Of a stretch of 64,000 nt of DNA, positions 33,800-43,466 are shown piece by piece. Every line of letters begins with the position of its first letter. Position 1 is the stretch's first letter. The notes under the pieces were generated by a model. It searched no databases and had not been told where the DNA came from. It saw only the letters and a list, made by a program, of their open reading frames with translations. Origin of the DNA: Formosa sp. Hel1_31_208 (GTDB lineage: Bacteria; Bacteroidota; Bacteroidia; Flavobacteriales; Flavobacteriaceae); contig NZ_LT629733.1 in the NCBI RefSeq assembly GCF_900104785.1, forward strand, positions 2,264,501-2,328,500, read 5' to 3'. Both the position numbers and the translations under genes were made by a program.

Positions 33800-33882
33800 C
33801 AGATATTGAGTTTCTATTTATTTGCTAACTTGGTGCTCATATCAAAAACACAGATACAAACACATTGTACGTCATTATATTG
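33800..33882 (+). repeat. attC-like right half, remnant
   Basis: TTTCTATTTATTTGCTAACTTGGTGCTCATAT ... CACAGATACAAACACATTGTACGTC retains the conserved TTTGCTAACTTGGTGCT box and a CACATTG end; no left arm is present. Confidence 0.45.
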
Positions 33883-33948
33883 AAGACTGATGTGTATTTA
33901 ATCCAGATTCATAGCAACTCTAATATATTGCGTTAAATTATCATTATT

Positions 33949-34173
33949 ATGAAATTAAACTTATTGTCTTGTAATTCACAGAGGCCAGATAAAAGAGCGA
34001 TCGCCAAATGCATTGCAGAAATTTCGTCTAACATGAGTGAATCATTGTCGAATGAATTAACAACTATACTCTTAGAAGGAGACATTGTTGATATTGAAAT
34101 GGATGACAAAAATACTGGCTCTGCTCTGAGAGCTTTGCGAAAACTAAGTATTGATTACGAAATTATAGAATGA
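33949..34173 (+). CDS. small protein of unknown function
   Basis: 74 residues: an N-terminal Cys-containing stretch (MKLNLLSCNSQRPDKRAIAKCIAEISSNMS), then a region (TTILLEGDIVDIEMDDKNTGSALRALRKLSIDYEIIE) with an alpha-beta pattern loosely like the L7/L12 C-terminal fold. Clear ATG with AT-rich leader. Codon use like neighbours. Function unknown. Confidence 0.55.
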   Translation: MKLNLLSCNSQRPDKRAIAKCIAEISSNMSESLSNELTTILLEGDIVDIEMDDKNTGSALRALRKLSIDYEIIE

Positions 34174-34316
34174 ACCAATAATGAAATGCCTTAGATTATC
34201 AAAACACAATTTTGTGCAACATAGTGGAAGTGAATTTGCGACGCTAAACCATATACACACACTTTATCTCCAATTTAAAAAAAAGACGTTCTGAGTCTCT
34301 TTATTTGGGGCAGTTT

Positions 34317-34715
34317 TTATTCTAAAGAATATTCCGCAACTAACTTCACAAAATCCATCGAGCTAATCATCCCTTTAATTTCTCCATCATCCATAACCAC
34401 TATATGATGCACCTCATGCCTCAACATCATTTTGGCAGCTGCATTAGCGCTTGAATCTGTATGAATTACATGTATGCTTGAAGAAGTCATGACATCCTCT
34501 ACATTGGCATTACTATTCACGTCTTTACCTATATCAGTTGCAGTAATAATACCTCGTATAGTAATATCAACTTTTAATGTGTCATTAGAATACGAAATAA
34601 TCGGAACTGCATGAATTCCTTTTTCCTTCATCAGTTCTCTAATTTCTTGAACGCTATCTTCTCCTACCGCAGTAGTGACAGGAGTAGACATAAAATCTTT
34701 TACTTGTATTCGCAT
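34317..34715 (-). CDS. CBS-domain pair protein
   Basis: 132 residues, essentially two CBS motifs: VKDFMSTPVTTAVGEDSVQEIRELMKEKGIHAVPII (1-45, ending GIITATDIG) and VEDVMTSSSIHVIHTDSSANAAAKMMLRHEVHHIVVMDDGEIKGMISSMDFVKL (70-128). Bateman pairs bind adenine nucleotides and sense energy state; stand-alone ones regulate partners. Its target is not evident from the neighbours. Confidence 0.92.
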   Translation of the reverse strand: MRIQVKDFMSTPVTTAVGEDSVQEIRELMKEKGIHAVPIISYSNDTLKVDITIRGIITATDIGKDVNSNANVEDVMTSSSIHVIHTDSSANAAAKMMLRHEVHHIVVMDDGEIKGMISSMDFVKLVAEYSLE

Positions 34716-35089
34716 AACTAGTGTTTTTAAGTTTATTATGGGTAGGCATTAATTTAATCGCGATTTATAATCCTCTTTATCTGCCCTACTTTAGAAATCC
34801 CGAAAATAACATACAATAATTCCTGTCGTTCGACCTGCTCTAAAATAACTAAAATTTTTACAATGCATTTAATTTGAAGTAAAATTAAAATTGTGGAAAG
34901 CAATTAAAGCAACACTACTTGCTAATTCGTCAACCACTAGCGACTCCTCTGGTTGGTTTTCTGTAACTAACCTAGTCATACTAGTCAACAAAACATGCCA
35001 TGAATATGAACATACAAATGCAACCATAAATCAATAATTTAATGGCTAATGGAATAAAATCTTAACTTAACAGACCAAACCAAGAACTT
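34716..35089. other. gap with an eroded element copy, no gene
   Basis: Around 34895-35005 the order CAACACTACTTGCTAATTCG, CCTCTGGTTGGTTTTCTGTAACTAACCTAGTC, CAACAAAACATGCCATGAA follows the attC-like consensus loosely. The rest contains the promoter of the CBS gene and no open frame. Confidence 0.35.
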
Positions 35090-35452
35090 ATGCTAACCGA
35101 AATTCATCCGAAAATACCAATGCGTGACAAAAAAGTTACAAGAGAATTTTACCTAAAGAATTTGGGGTTTAAAGAATTTGGAAGTGCCGATTTTGACGGG
35201 TATTTAATGATTGAAAAAGACCGAATTCAAATTCACTTCTTCGAATTTAAAGAACTGGATCCTAAAGAGAATTATGGCCAAGTATATATTAGAAGCAACA
35301 ATATTGATGATTTTTACCAATCACTATTGGATAAAAAGGTGCAAATACACCCGAACGGACCGCTACAAATTAAACCTTGGGGTCAAAAGGAATTTTCTAT
35401 ACTTGACCCAGATAGTAATTTGTTGACATTTGGACAAAGTCTTATAGAATAA
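35090..35452 (+). CDS. VOC family (bleomycin-resistance/glyoxalase-fold) protein
   Basis: 120 residues. Two beta-alpha-beta-beta-beta units: IHPKIPMRDKKVTREFYLKNLGFKEFGSADFDGYLMIEKDRIQIHFFEF and YGQVYIRSNNIDDFYQSLLDKKVQIHPNGPLQIKPWGQKEFSILDPDSNLLTFGQ. The DPDSNLLTF end is typical of bleomycin-binding BleT-like members, which sequester rather than degrade. Cytosolic dimer expected. Separate from the decayed VOC gene at 31590. Confidence 0.9.
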   Translation: MLTEIHPKIPMRDKKVTREFYLKNLGFKEFGSADFDGYLMIEKDRIQIHFFEFKELDPKENYGQVYIRSNNIDDFYQSLLDKKVQIHPNGPLQIKPWGQKEFSILDPDSNLLTFGQSLIE

Positions 35453-35577
35453 AATAACAAACCTGCCATTACAGGTATAAATCATTACTTCTCTTTTACA
35501 TTTGGAAAGATGTAACAAAACATCTCGTAACACTTTAAAAAAAATCAAATTAATGTATCTTGCCTATCTATCTAAAG

Positions 35578-37431
35578 ATGGAAATTATGGAAGACAATAA
35601 AATGATGAATTACATTAAAAATGTTATAGAAAACATGCCTACTGGCTGGTTGAGTACAACAACCCATCGATTAGATATCTATAATGAGAAAATGGCTAAA
35701 ATTGAATTCTTAGAACAGTTTGAAATCTTATGTAATGAGAACAATACCAAATCTTCAGCACTCAATGAATTACCAACTGCTTATGACTATATTCGATTAG
35801 GTCATCCCTTATCTTGTATACTAGAATGGGGAATCGCTAAATTGCATGATCTAAAACCGGAACATGTCATCAGTTTTTCATCAAAGACAATTCCTGTTTT
35901 AGCCGTTTTAAGAAAAAATTTATTAGATCATAAAAACACCCAAATCATTTATACGGGTGAATTACCAGATTCTTTTGATACCGAAGTGCTTCGTCGTGTT
36001 TATGCATACAAATTTGATTTAAAAGGAGTTGAGAATACGTCAGCCATTTCCACTTTTGATGGTAGCACCATTTTTATTTCACAGCAAGATGAAATTTCTA
36101 CTTTCAGCCCAAATCCTAACATTGATTTTTTTATCAACTTTCATGAGCCCCTTGGAAGTATTTTACTCATAAATGGCGAACACAATGAAAGTTATATTTC
36201 AGAAATTCAGCACGTGCGACGAAGAGAGACCATTGCAATGACCCCAACCAATTGTCTCGCTGCCTTAAAGTTGCTAATAGATAAGTCTTCGTATGAAAAT
36301 AAGAACAGTAATGCGAAGAGAAACAAAACACTTGTTTTAGAATCAATAGCAGCCATTACTGGCACAAATACAAAGGCGCTAATTGGTTCTAGCGGACTAT
36401 CGATACAATATGCAATTATGATGGGGCTTATTCATCATGCACAAGAAAATCATAAAGGAAAGGCCATCAAATTTGTTGTGCCGCCAAATTGTTATGGTGG
36501 AACAAATGACCAAGCAAGGCGAGTTGCCGCATGCATTGACAATGTGGAAGTGATGGATTTACCCGTTGATGGTGATAATGATATGGTTCACAGTCTTAAT
36601 GTCGTTTTAGATAAAATTGCCGTCGAAAATGCCATCCCTTACATCATCGCTGAAATCCCAACAAACCCGAGAGTTGAAGTTCCAGATCTTTTTAAATTAA
36701 AAACTGTTTTAAGTGCAGCCCGTCAAACTGCATCAGGTGAAATAGCTGTTGATCCGGTTTTTATTTTAGACCAAACATTTTGTCCTAATGTACACTTTTT
36801 AGGTGACAATAACATACTCTCAACAGTAAGGACGATTTCATACGCTAGTGGATCAAAATTCCCAAGTGGCGGTCAATGCACCTCAGGCTACTGCGTTGGA
36901 AATAAGAAAACTGAAGCTTTAATAGGTAAGATAGAACTGCATCTGAAACTTTGCGATAACGAGGCTACCAATCTTCAATTAGACATATTAGCAAAACAAT
37001 TACCTTCAATGAATCAAAGAATAAATGATGCCTATAAGAATACACGTGAATTTGTCAACTTTATCAACGAAACTTTACCTACTGCTAAAATAAATTTTGT
37101 TTCAGAAGAACTGGCAGACCAAGGGTTTACCCCATCTGTGTTTTCATTAGATCTTCCCACTAAAGGAAATACTGCCGAAGAAAAAGAATCATACAAAAGA
37201 GCATTAAATCATAAATTAATCAATTTAATGATTACAAAAATTCCGAAGGAAAGCAAGTATTGTGTGAGCTATGGGCAACTAAATGGTTGCTACTGGACAA
37301 TACCCGCAACATCTACCCAAGGGACAACTAAAGAAGGTGATAAAGATTACATTGCCCGTGTATCACTTTCTCCGAATATGGATATTGAACGTCATAAAAA
37401 AGTGTTTTTGGATTTTGTTGAAACTATTTGA
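35578..37431 (+). CDS. PLP-dependent enzyme, Cys/Met-metabolism-like (tentative)
   Basis: 617 residues from the ATG at 35578 (an upstream TTG at 35560 is possible). The C-terminal two-thirds looks like a fold-type I PLP enzyme of the cystathionine gamma-synthase group: IGSSGLSIQYAIMMGLIHH, FVVPPNCYGGTNDQARRV, AEIPTNPRVEVPDL, FILDQTFCPN and the likely Schiff-base Lys in SYASGSKFPSGGQCTSGYCVGN. The N-terminal 230 residues are an extra domain with a Rossmann-like pattern. Substrate unknown; at about 620 residues it is far longer than the usual 400. Confidence 0.75.
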   Translation: MEIMEDNKMMNYIKNVIENMPTGWLSTTTHRLDIYNEKMAKIEFLEQFEILCNENNTKSSALNELPTAYDYIRLGHPLSCILEWGIAKLHDLKPEHVISFSSKTIPVLAVLRKNLLDHKNTQIIYTGELPDSFDTEVLRRVYAYKFDLKGVENTSAISTFDGSTIFISQQDEISTFSPNPNIDFFINFHEPLGSILLINGEHNESYISEIQHVRRRETIAMTPTNCLAALKLLIDKSSYENKNSNAKRNKTLVLESIAAITGTNTKALIGSSGLSIQYAIMMGLIHHAQENHKGKAIKFVVPPNCYGGTNDQARRVAACIDNVEVMDLPVDGDNDMVHSLNVVLDKIAVENAIPYIIAEIPTNPRVEVPDLFKLKTVLSAARQTASGEIAVDPVFILDQTFCPNVHFLGDNNILSTVRTISYASGSKFPSGGQCTSGYCVGNKKTEALIGKIELHLKLCDNEATNLQLDILAKQLPSMNQRINDAYKNTREFVNFINETLPTAKINFVSEELADQGFTPSVFSLDLPTKGNTAEEKESYKRALNHKLINLMITKIPKESKYCVSYGQLNGCYWTIPATSTQGTTKEGDKDYIARVSLSPNMDIERHKKVFLDFVETI

Positions 37432-37502
37432 TTCTGGTCGTTAGAGGGTTGCAATTAAAAATTAACACCTTAAAAGGCATTATAATAATTAAGAAATAAC
37501 TA

Positions 37503-37636
37503 GTGTTAACATTGTGTATGGTCAATAAATGGCTTCTCTCCTACTCGAAAAATAGTGCTGATTTTCCACATTTCATTTTCTTTTACTAATTTAGCTCGAC
37601 GACAATCTAAGCTATCACGCATTCGCGTACGAGGTA
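37503..37636 (+). repeat. attC-like element, degenerate
   Basis: 134 bp. GTGTTAAC-ATTGTGTATGGTCAATAAATGGC, then CTACTCGAAAAATAGTGCTGATTTTCC, TTTTCTTTTACTAATTTAG, and GCTATCACGCATTCGCGTACGAG, which has lost the GTT core. Length is still that of intact copies. Confidence 0.55.
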
Positions 37637-37662
37637 TCAATAAAACATAAAGTTCAAATAAC

Positions 37663-39135
37663 ATGAAAAAAATAGTTTTACTCGCATTAGTAATATTTAC
37701 TGTGTTTGGCTGTAAAGAGAACCAAAACCAAGAGAAACAGGAAAACTCGTTTGAAACAAATGAACCTAAAGGGGTTGATAATATTGCCTATAAGTGGGGC
37801 CAAATGGCTTTAACTGCAACAGCAAATGATACAGAAAGATTTGCGCCAAGGCCGACCATTACTTCTCGATATCTAGGCTTGATTTTTGTATCCATTTTTG
37901 ATGCTTGGTCAAGATATGATGACAAAGCAACACCTGTTTATCTTAATACTATTAAAAGAAGGCCAGCGAGTGAACATTCGCTTACAAACAAAGAAATCGC
38001 GATTAGCTATGCCGCTTATAGAGCAATGAATGAATATTACTACTCCGACCAAAAGTTATTCGAGAACTTTATGTTAGAGCTAGGCTTAGATCCAAAAAAT
38101 GAATCATTAGACCCAAATACTCCGGAAGGCATTGGGAATTTAGCTGCAAAAGCTGTCATAGAAGCAAGAAAAGGGGACGGCTCCAATCAATACGGTGAAG
38201 AAGAGGGCTCAAATGGTGAACCTTATTTTAATTATGTAGGTTACGAACCCATAAATTCAGCCGATAAAAATGTTGACCCTAACCGTTGGCAACCCAAATA
38301 TTTTTCTGATGGAAAAGGGGGAGAATTTGCGCCGGGATGTTTAACACCCTTTTGGGATAAGGTTAAACCTATAGCATTAAAGTCAGGAGATCAATTTCGC
38401 CCAGGACCACCACCAATGATTGGTTCTGAACAATTGGAAAAAGAAGTTCAAGAGGTTATCGAAATGCAAGCTAACCTTACCGATTACCAAAAAGCTTTAG
38501 TGGAGTTTATGCGCGATGGACCACAATCAGTTCAGCAAGCTGGACATTGGTTGAAATTTGCTCAAGATGTTTCTCGTAGAGATAATCATACACTTGATGA
38601 GGATGTGAAAATGTATTTCTATAATCAGGTCGTTGCGATGGATGCTTTCATTGCGTCTTGGGATTCTAAAATGTTCTATGATTATGCAAGACCTTATGCA
38701 TTGGTGCATCAATATTACGGTGAACAAAAAATTAAAGCTTGGGGAGGAGAAGGAAAAGGAATAATAGAAATGCAGGGTAAACATTGGAGGCCTTATTCTC
38801 CAGAAACTTTTTTATGCCCACCATTTCCAAGTTATGTTTCAGGTCACAGTACCATTAGTGGAGGCTGCGGAGAAGCTCTGAAAATTTGGACTGGAAGCGA
38901 TGAATTTGGTTCCGAATCTGAATTAATTGCAGGTGCAATGACCGAGCCTAATAATTTAGGAGATACAATTACTTTAAAATTCCCAACCTTTACAGAGACT
39001 TCAGAAATGGCTGGTATTTCAAGGGTTTTAGGAGGTTATCACATACAAGCAGATAATGTCGCAGGATTAGAATTAGGCAGAAATGTAGCTAAAGAGGTTT
39101 GGAAATTTTACAAAAAACATATCGGCGAGGAATAA
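37663..39135 (+). CDS. vanadium-dependent haloperoxidase/PAP2-type lipoprotein
   Basis: 490 residues, lipobox signal (MKKIVLLALVIFTVFGC). The vanadate/phosphate-binding triad of the PAP2/haloperoxidase superfamily is complete: K-x6-RP in SKMFYDYARPYAL (near 345), PSYVSGHSTISGG (near 388) and SRVLGGYHIQADN (near 448). Members oxidise halides with H2O2 or act as acid phosphatases; sequence alone does not decide. Exported and probably lipid-anchored. Confidence 0.88.
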   Translation: MKKIVLLALVIFTVFGCKENQNQEKQENSFETNEPKGVDNIAYKWGQMALTATANDTERFAPRPTITSRYLGLIFVSIFDAWSRYDDKATPVYLNTIKRRPASEHSLTNKEIAISYAAYRAMNEYYYSDQKLFENFMLELGLDPKNESLDPNTPEGIGNLAAKAVIEARKGDGSNQYGEEEGSNGEPYFNYVGYEPINSADKNVDPNRWQPKYFSDGKGGEFAPGCLTPFWDKVKPIALKSGDQFRPGPPPMIGSEQLEKEVQEVIEMQANLTDYQKALVEFMRDGPQSVQQAGHWLKFAQDVSRRDNHTLDEDVKMYFYNQVVAMDAFIASWDSKMFYDYARPYALVHQYYGEQKIKAWGGEGKGIIEMQGKHWRPYSPETFLCPPFPSYVSGHSTISGGCGEALKIWTGSDEFGSESELIAGAMTEPNNLGDTITLKFPTFTETSEMAGISRVLGGYHIQADNVAGLELGRNVAKEVWKFYKKHIGEE

Positions 39136-39164
39136 AAACACACATCATAATCTAGGGTACATTA

Positions 39165-39330
39165 CAATGCATGTGCTAAAAGCAGACAATTCTTTCGTTT
39201 AAATCACTATATTTATTACTAGGGAAAATTATCTGGCTCGACCACACTTCTATTTCCTACGGATTTTCCTTGATTAATAGCTTGGCCGTGCACAAAGTCA
39301 CATCTATTGATTACACAACACGCGATTAAA
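39165..39330 (+). repeat. eroded attC-like long-variant copy
   Basis: AATTATCTGGCTCGACCACACTTC...TTTCCTACGGATTTTCC resembles the centre of elements I and R; ends in GATTACACAACACGCGATT without clear arms. Nothing else was found in 39136-39428. Confidence 0.35.
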
Positions 39331-39428
39331 ACAAAGAAGGGGAAATAATTAGTGAAGCTACGAATCTAAGGGTTAACTAATTGTTGAGTATAACAGAAAC
39401 AAAAAACAACCGTTTAAAAGAAAATATC

Positions 39429-39527
39429 ATGGCAAAAAGTAAAGACTCGAAGAAAAATGTAAAAAAAGAACCCGCGAAAACTGCCAAAGAAAAAAAAGCA
39501 GAAAAAAGACTAAAGAAATCTAAATAA
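39429..39527 (+). CDS. 32-residue lysine-rich small protein
   Basis: MAKSKDSKKNVKKEPAKTAK followed by EKKAEKRLKKSK. About half Lys, no hydrophobic core. Similar tiny basic proteins occur in flavobacterial genomes; possibly nucleic-acid or ribosome associated (inference). Starts with ATG after an AT-rich leader. Confidence 0.65.
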   Translation: MAKSKDSKKNVKKEPAKTAKEKKAEKRLKKSK

Positions 39528-39580
39528 GTTTACCCAGATCTCTAAGAGAGATAGAAAAATATAAACTAGAGAAAACCTTT

Positions 39581-40339
39581 TCAATAACTTTTTAAAGTAA
39601 ATCCGAAAGTCAAAAACCGATCTTCTTGTTTTTGGTTTTCTATAACTATACTTTCAAAAGTATGGCGGTAGTTTATTTTAAAGTTTAAAAATTTCCAAAT
39701 AGGCAGTTCAAAACCAATATCTGCTTGCCAACGATAATTATTACTTTCTGCAAGAGAAGGCTGAAAATAGAGCTCATGATTTAGAATTATTTTATTTTTA
39801 AACAAATGATATTTACCATTTGCCCAGAGCGTTCCACGGATGGTGTTGATAGATTGGTTGCCATCATACTGTGAATAGTTAAAGTCAGTTTTTGAAAATT
39901 CTGTTTGTTCATATTCACTTGAAATCGACAATTTGAGCCAATGTTCTTTTTTGTTCAGAATTTGAAAAGTGGCTCCTGCACCTAAAAGATAACGCAAATC
40001 AATTTCCCTTCGGAAATTAGTACTAATAAAACCCAAGACAAACGGATATATTTTTCGCTCAGGATTAAGATATAAGAAATTGAGACTTAATATATCTTCA
40101 TCTGCTTTTTCCTTTCCAAACTCTTGATAAACATAAGAATTTTGGTTTTTGAAAACCCAATTTTTCCAAGGTTTAAAACTCAAATCTGTTTTTGTTCTAA
40201 AAATCAAAGTCTCTACATTTCCACCTTGATAAAACCCCGTTATAGAAAGACTAGCTTTGACACTAAGCGTATCACTTTCATTGATTTGGGCTAAACTAAA
40301 TATGGGTAAAAATAAGAAGTAGTATAATACCTTTTTCAT
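39581..40339 (-). CDS. DUF481-like outer-membrane beta-barrel protein
   Basis: 252 residues with signal peptide (MKKVLYYFLFLPIFSLAQ). Alternating beta strands throughout (VKASLSITGFYQGGNVETLIFRTKTDLSFKPWKNWVFKNQNSYVYQEF ... LLGAGATFQIL ... FKINYRHTFE) ending in an aromatic strand (FLTFGFTLKSY) fit the DUF481/salt-stress outer-membrane family. Role unknown. Convergent with the upstream small Lys-rich gene. Confidence 0.82.
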   Translation of the reverse strand: MKKVLYYFLFLPIFSLAQINESDTLSVKASLSITGFYQGGNVETLIFRTKTDLSFKPWKNWVFKNQNSYVYQEFGKEKADEDILSLNFLYLNPERKIYPFVLGFISTNFRREIDLRYLLGAGATFQILNKKEHWLKLSISSEYEQTEFSKTDFNYSQYDGNQSINTIRGTLWANGKYHLFKNKIILNHELYFQPSLAESNNYRWQADIGFELPIWKFLNFKINYRHTFESIVIENQKQEDRFLTFGFTLKSY

Positions 40340-40659
40340 TATGTATCGCTCTAATATTACTCTTTTCTAAGAAGCTCGAAAGATAATTATTTATGAATCA
40401 TTAGCGACAAGTTTATTCAAGATTTTCTATAACCTTGGCTCCAGATCCAAACGCATCATTATCTCATGAACTGTCATGTTAAGCAAATAGCAAAATTGAT
40501 AACCAACTAAAAAATTTATATCACATCTGAGTAATGCATATTATTAAACTGAATGAAGGCTATCTCACAAAATATTTAGAGTTTTTTTTAAACCCATCTA
40601 CAATTGTAAATCCCAAAAGACATGCTCGTCCGACCCAAAACTATCCTACATTAAGCACA

Positions 40660-40690
40660 TTGCATGAACTAACTCTCAAAAATAGTTTTC
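40660..40690 (+). promoter_or_regulatory. candidate ars operon promoter
   Basis: TTG at 40660-40662 and TAGTTTTC at 40683-40690, spaced as in Bacteroidota sigma-A promoters (TTG ... TAnnTTTG). The -7 box deviates in its last base. Confidence 0.3.
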
Positions 40691-40700
40691 TGCTCTTGAG

Positions 40701-40726
40701 TATTAATCGTAATATTGCAATAAATA
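40701..40726. promoter_or_regulatory. candidate ArsR operator dyad
   Basis: TATTAATCGTAATATTGCAA plus TAAATA is a 26-bp imperfect dyad with about 20 matching positions, centred on AATATT, ending 17 bp before the arsR start. ArsR proteins typically bind such AT-rich dyads overlapping their own promoter. Confidence 0.4.
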
Positions 40727-40743
40727 AATAAATAAAGCAAATA

Positions 40744-41076
40744 ATGGGATTAGCTAAAACAGAAATGTTTACAGACCAACAAAATGAAATTTCACTTTTC
40801 GCTAAAGTATTTGGGCATCCAGCACGAGTTTCTATTCTGCAACACTTGTTTAAGATTGACTCTTGTGTTTGTGGCGATTTAGTCAATGAAATTGGACTTG
40901 CCCAACCTACTATTTCCCAACACTTAAAGGAATTAAGACATTTGGGGTTAATCAAAGGCAATGTAGAAGGCACGAGTGTTTGTTATTGCATTAATACCAA
41001 AAACTGGACTAAAATGAAGGAAACAATGTTGGCGTTTTTAAATCAAGATATTTCAATAAATCAAAATTGCTGCTAA
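40744..41076 (+). CDS. arsR: ArsR-family transcriptional repressor
   Basis: 110 residues. Winged helix: LFAKVFGHPARVSILQHLFKIDSCVCGDLVNEIGLAQPTISQHLKELRHLGLIKGNVEGTSVCYCI. The metalloid-sensing Cys pair in helix 3 appears as SCVCGDLV (E-x-C-V-C-D-L type), with further Cys at VCYCI and the C-terminal CC. It represses the operon until arsenite/antimonite binds. First gene of arsR-arsC-acr3, 39 bp before the reductase gene. Confidence 0.93.
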   Translation: MGLAKTEMFTDQQNEISLFAKVFGHPARVSILQHLFKIDSCVCGDLVNEIGLAQPTISQHLKELRHLGLIKGNVEGTSVCYCINTKNWTKMKETMLAFLNQDISINQNCC

Positions 41077-41115
41077 ATTACGTCACCTATTATTTACAAC
41101 AACCAAACGACCAAT

Positions 41116-41748
41116 ATGACAACAACTAAATCGCGGACATTTGCGGAAATTCAAAATGTAATCAACACTCTCAATATTGATAATATTGCCAATGACCGTA
41201 AAACAATCTTACAACCTCTAACTGATTTTATTCAGTCAAAAGTGTCTCAGGATCAAGACATCCGATTGAACTTTATTTGCACACACAATTCACGCAGAAG
41301 TCATTTATCACAAGTTTGGGCTCAAATAATGGCGAACCATTTTAACATAAAAAACGTGTTTTGTTATTCCGGTGGAACAGAAGCTACAGCACTTTTTCCT
41401 ATGGTTGCAGTAACCTTACAAAATTCTGGCATTGAAGTCAAAGCCATATCAGAAGGCAACAACCCTGTTTACAGCATTAAATATGCTGACAACGAACATC
41501 CTATTATCGGGTTTTCTAAAACATTTGATGATTCCTTCAATCCGAAAACTGAATTTGCTGCAATTATGACTTGTGATTCAGCTAATGAAGCTTGTCCATT
41601 TGTTCCAGGTGCAGAAAAACGTATTCCAATCACTTATGAAGACCCAAAAGCATTTGATAACACACCCCAACAAGAAGAAAAATACAAGGAAAGAAGTTTT
41701 CAAATCGCAACTGAATTATTGTACATCTTCTCTCAAATACATACATAA
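41116..41748 (+). CDS. arsC: arsenate reductase, low-molecular-weight phosphatase type
   Basis: 210 residues. The phosphatase P-loop C-x5-R appears as ICTHNSRRSHLSQVWA near residue 56, and downstream IMTCDSANEACPFVPGAEKR supplies the other redox Cys and Asp. In this family the Cys nucleophile attacks arsenate, giving arsenite for export. At 210 residues it is longer than the 130-140-residue ArsC of Gram-positives, carrying N-terminal helices common in Bacteroidota members. The stop is 3 bp before the transporter start. Confidence 0.92.
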   Translation: MTTTKSRTFAEIQNVINTLNIDNIANDRKTILQPLTDFIQSKVSQDQDIRLNFICTHNSRRSHLSQVWAQIMANHFNIKNVFCYSGGTEATALFPMVAVTLQNSGIEVKAISEGNNPVYSIKYADNEHPIIGFSKTFDDSFNPKTEFAAIMTCDSANEACPFVPGAEKRIPITYEDPKAFDNTPQQEEKYKERSFQIATELLYIFSQIHT

Positions 41749-41751
41749 AAA

Positions 41752-42801
41752 ATGACTAAAAAAAAATTAAGTTTTCTAGACAGAAATCTCACTTTGTGGA
41801 TTTTTGTAGCAATGGCTCTTGGCGTTGGGCTTGGATATTTTATCCCTACGTTTCCTAACATCATAAATTCGTTTAGTAGTGGGACAACAAATATCCCTAT
41901 TGCAATTGGTTTAATACTAATGATGTATCCTCCTTTAGCAAAAGTCAATTATTCGCTTTTACCTAAAGTGTTCAGAAATACAAAGATCTTATCTATTTCT
42001 CTTATTCTAAATTGGATAATTGGTCCCGTTTTAATGTTTGTTTTAGCAATTACGTTTTTACGTGATTATCCTGAATATATGGTCGGTTTAATTTTGATCG
42101 GTTTGGCACGTTGTATTGCCATGGTTTTAGTTTGGAATGACCTTGCCGAAGGAAGTAGCGAGTATGGTGCAGGTTTGGTGGCTTTAAATAGTGTTTTTCA
42201 AGTGTTTGCCTACAGTTTTTACGCATGGATTTTTATAACAGTGCTTCCACCCTATTTTAGTTTTGAAGGTGCCATTGTAGATATTTCAATCGGAACAATT
42301 GCCGAAAGTGTAGCTATCTATTTAGGAATTCCGTTCGTTATGGGAATATTGAGTAGACTTGTTTTAGTGAGATTAAAAGGTGAAGAATGGTACACAAAAA
42401 AATTCATTCCAACAATTTCACCAATGACCCTAATTGCACTGTTATTTACCATTGTGGTTATGTTCTCGTTGAAGGGAGAATTAATCGTAGAAATTCCGAT
42501 GGATGTTCTAATTATTGCAGTTCCTTTACTTATCTATTTTACGTTAATGTTTATTATCGGTTTTTTCTTTACCAAAGCAACAGGAGCAGAATACGACAAG
42601 ACCGCTTCAGTCGCTTTTACCGCTGCAGGAAATAATTTCGAATTAGCTATTGCGGTTGCTATTGCAGTTTTCGGACTCAATTCAGGACAAGCATTTGCAG
42701 GAGTTATTGGGCCATTAGTTGAAGTTCCAGCTTTGATTTTATTAGTTCGCGTTTCGTTTTGGTTACGTAAAAAATATTATGGAAGCATAAGTCCTTCATA
42801 G
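41752..42801 (+). CDS. acr3: arsenite efflux transporter, ACR3 family
   Basis: 349 residues, ten hydrophobic segments. Conserved ACR3 features: [22 protein letters not shown] near residues 117-140 with the essential Cys (RCIAMV), and [40 protein letters not shown] near 284-323. Exports As(III), using the proton gradient. Follows arsC with 3 bp spacing, so it is co-transcribed. Confidence 0.94.
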   Translation: MTKKKLSFLDRNLTLWIFVAMALGVGLGYFIPTFPNIINSFSSGTTNIPIAIGLILMMYPPLAKVNYSLLPKVFRNTKILSISLILNWIIGPVLMFVLAITFLRDYPEYMVGLILIGLARCIAMVLVWNDLAEGSSEYGAGLVALNSVFQVFAYSFYAWIFITVLPPYFSFEGAIVDISIGTIAESVAIYLGIPFVMGILSRLVLVRLKGEEWYTKKFIPTISPMTLIALLFTIVVMFSLKGELIVEIPMDVLIIAVPLLIYFTLMFIIGFFFTKATGAEYDKTASVAFTAAGNNFELAIAVAIAVFGLNSGQAFAGVIGPLVEVPALILLVRVSFWLRKKYYGSISPS

Positions 42802-42851
42802 CACCTTAAAAATTATCTTATTTTTATTCATATCAAGTAATTCGTGAACAA

Positions 42852-43466
42852 ATGACAGATAGAAAAAAACATTGGGAAACCGTTTATGAAACTAAAAATC
42901 CAGATCAAGTTAGTTGGACGCAAGATATCCCGAAAACTTCGCTTGAATTTATTCATTCATTCGGACTCGATAAAACTGCGAAAATAATAGATATAGGTGG
43001 TGGTGACAGTAAGCTTGTCGACTGCTTACTTGATGAAGGTTTTAAAAATGTTACTGTACTAGACATTTCCGCTAAATCACTGGAAAAAGCAAAGAAGCGT
43101 CTTGGACAAAAAGCAAATCAAGTAAATTGGATTGAAAGTGATATTATTGATTTTGAACCACATACGACTTTTGATGTTTGGCACGACAGAGCGGCTTTTC
43201 ACTTTCTCACATCGACAGAAGACATAAATACGTATTTGGAAATCGCTAGAAGAGCTGTAAGCGGATTCATGACAATCGGAACCTTTTCACAAATGGGACC
43301 TAAAAAATGTAGTGGGCTTGAAATAAAACAATACAACAAAAACAAATTAACATTGAAATTCGAAGAAGGATTTGAAATAATAAAGTGTGTCACAGAAGAC
43401 CATATAACACCATTTGACACTTCACAAAATTTCATGTTTTGCAGTTTCAAAAGACAATACAATTAA
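42852..43466 (+). CDS. class I SAM-dependent methyltransferase
   Basis: 204 residues. SAM motif IIDIGGGDSKLVDCLLDEGFKNVTVLDIS near 45-73, and FDVWHDRAAFHFLTSTEDINTYLEIARRAV, a motif of a conserved small methyltransferase group often linked to heavy-metal or tellurite genes. It lacks the Cys triad expected of an ArsM arsenite methyltransferase, so that name is not given. 50 bp after acr3, probably in the same transcript. Confidence 0.85.
   Translation: MTDRKKHWETVYETKNPDQVSWTQDIPKTSLEFIHSFGLDKTAKIIDIGGGDSKLVDCLLDEGFKNVTVLDISAKSLEKAKKRLGQKANQVNWIESDIIDFEPHTTFDVWHDRAAFHFLTSTEDINTYLEIARRAVSGFMTIGTFSQMGPKKCSGLEIKQYNKNKLTLKFEEGFEIIKCVTEDHITPFDTSQNFMFCSFKRQYN

Larger units (their letters stand above)
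40340..40743. other. intergenic region upstream of the arsenic operon
   Basis: 404 bp without a supported gene. It holds the divergent promoters of the DUF481 gene and the ars operon and a dyad at 40701-40726. A short open frame at 40534-40731 has no coding features. Confidence 0.5.

Noticed and set aside
42852..43466. ArsM arsenite methyltransferase
   Set aside because: The protein is too short and lacks the conserved Cys residues of ArsM, so only a general methyltransferase call is made.
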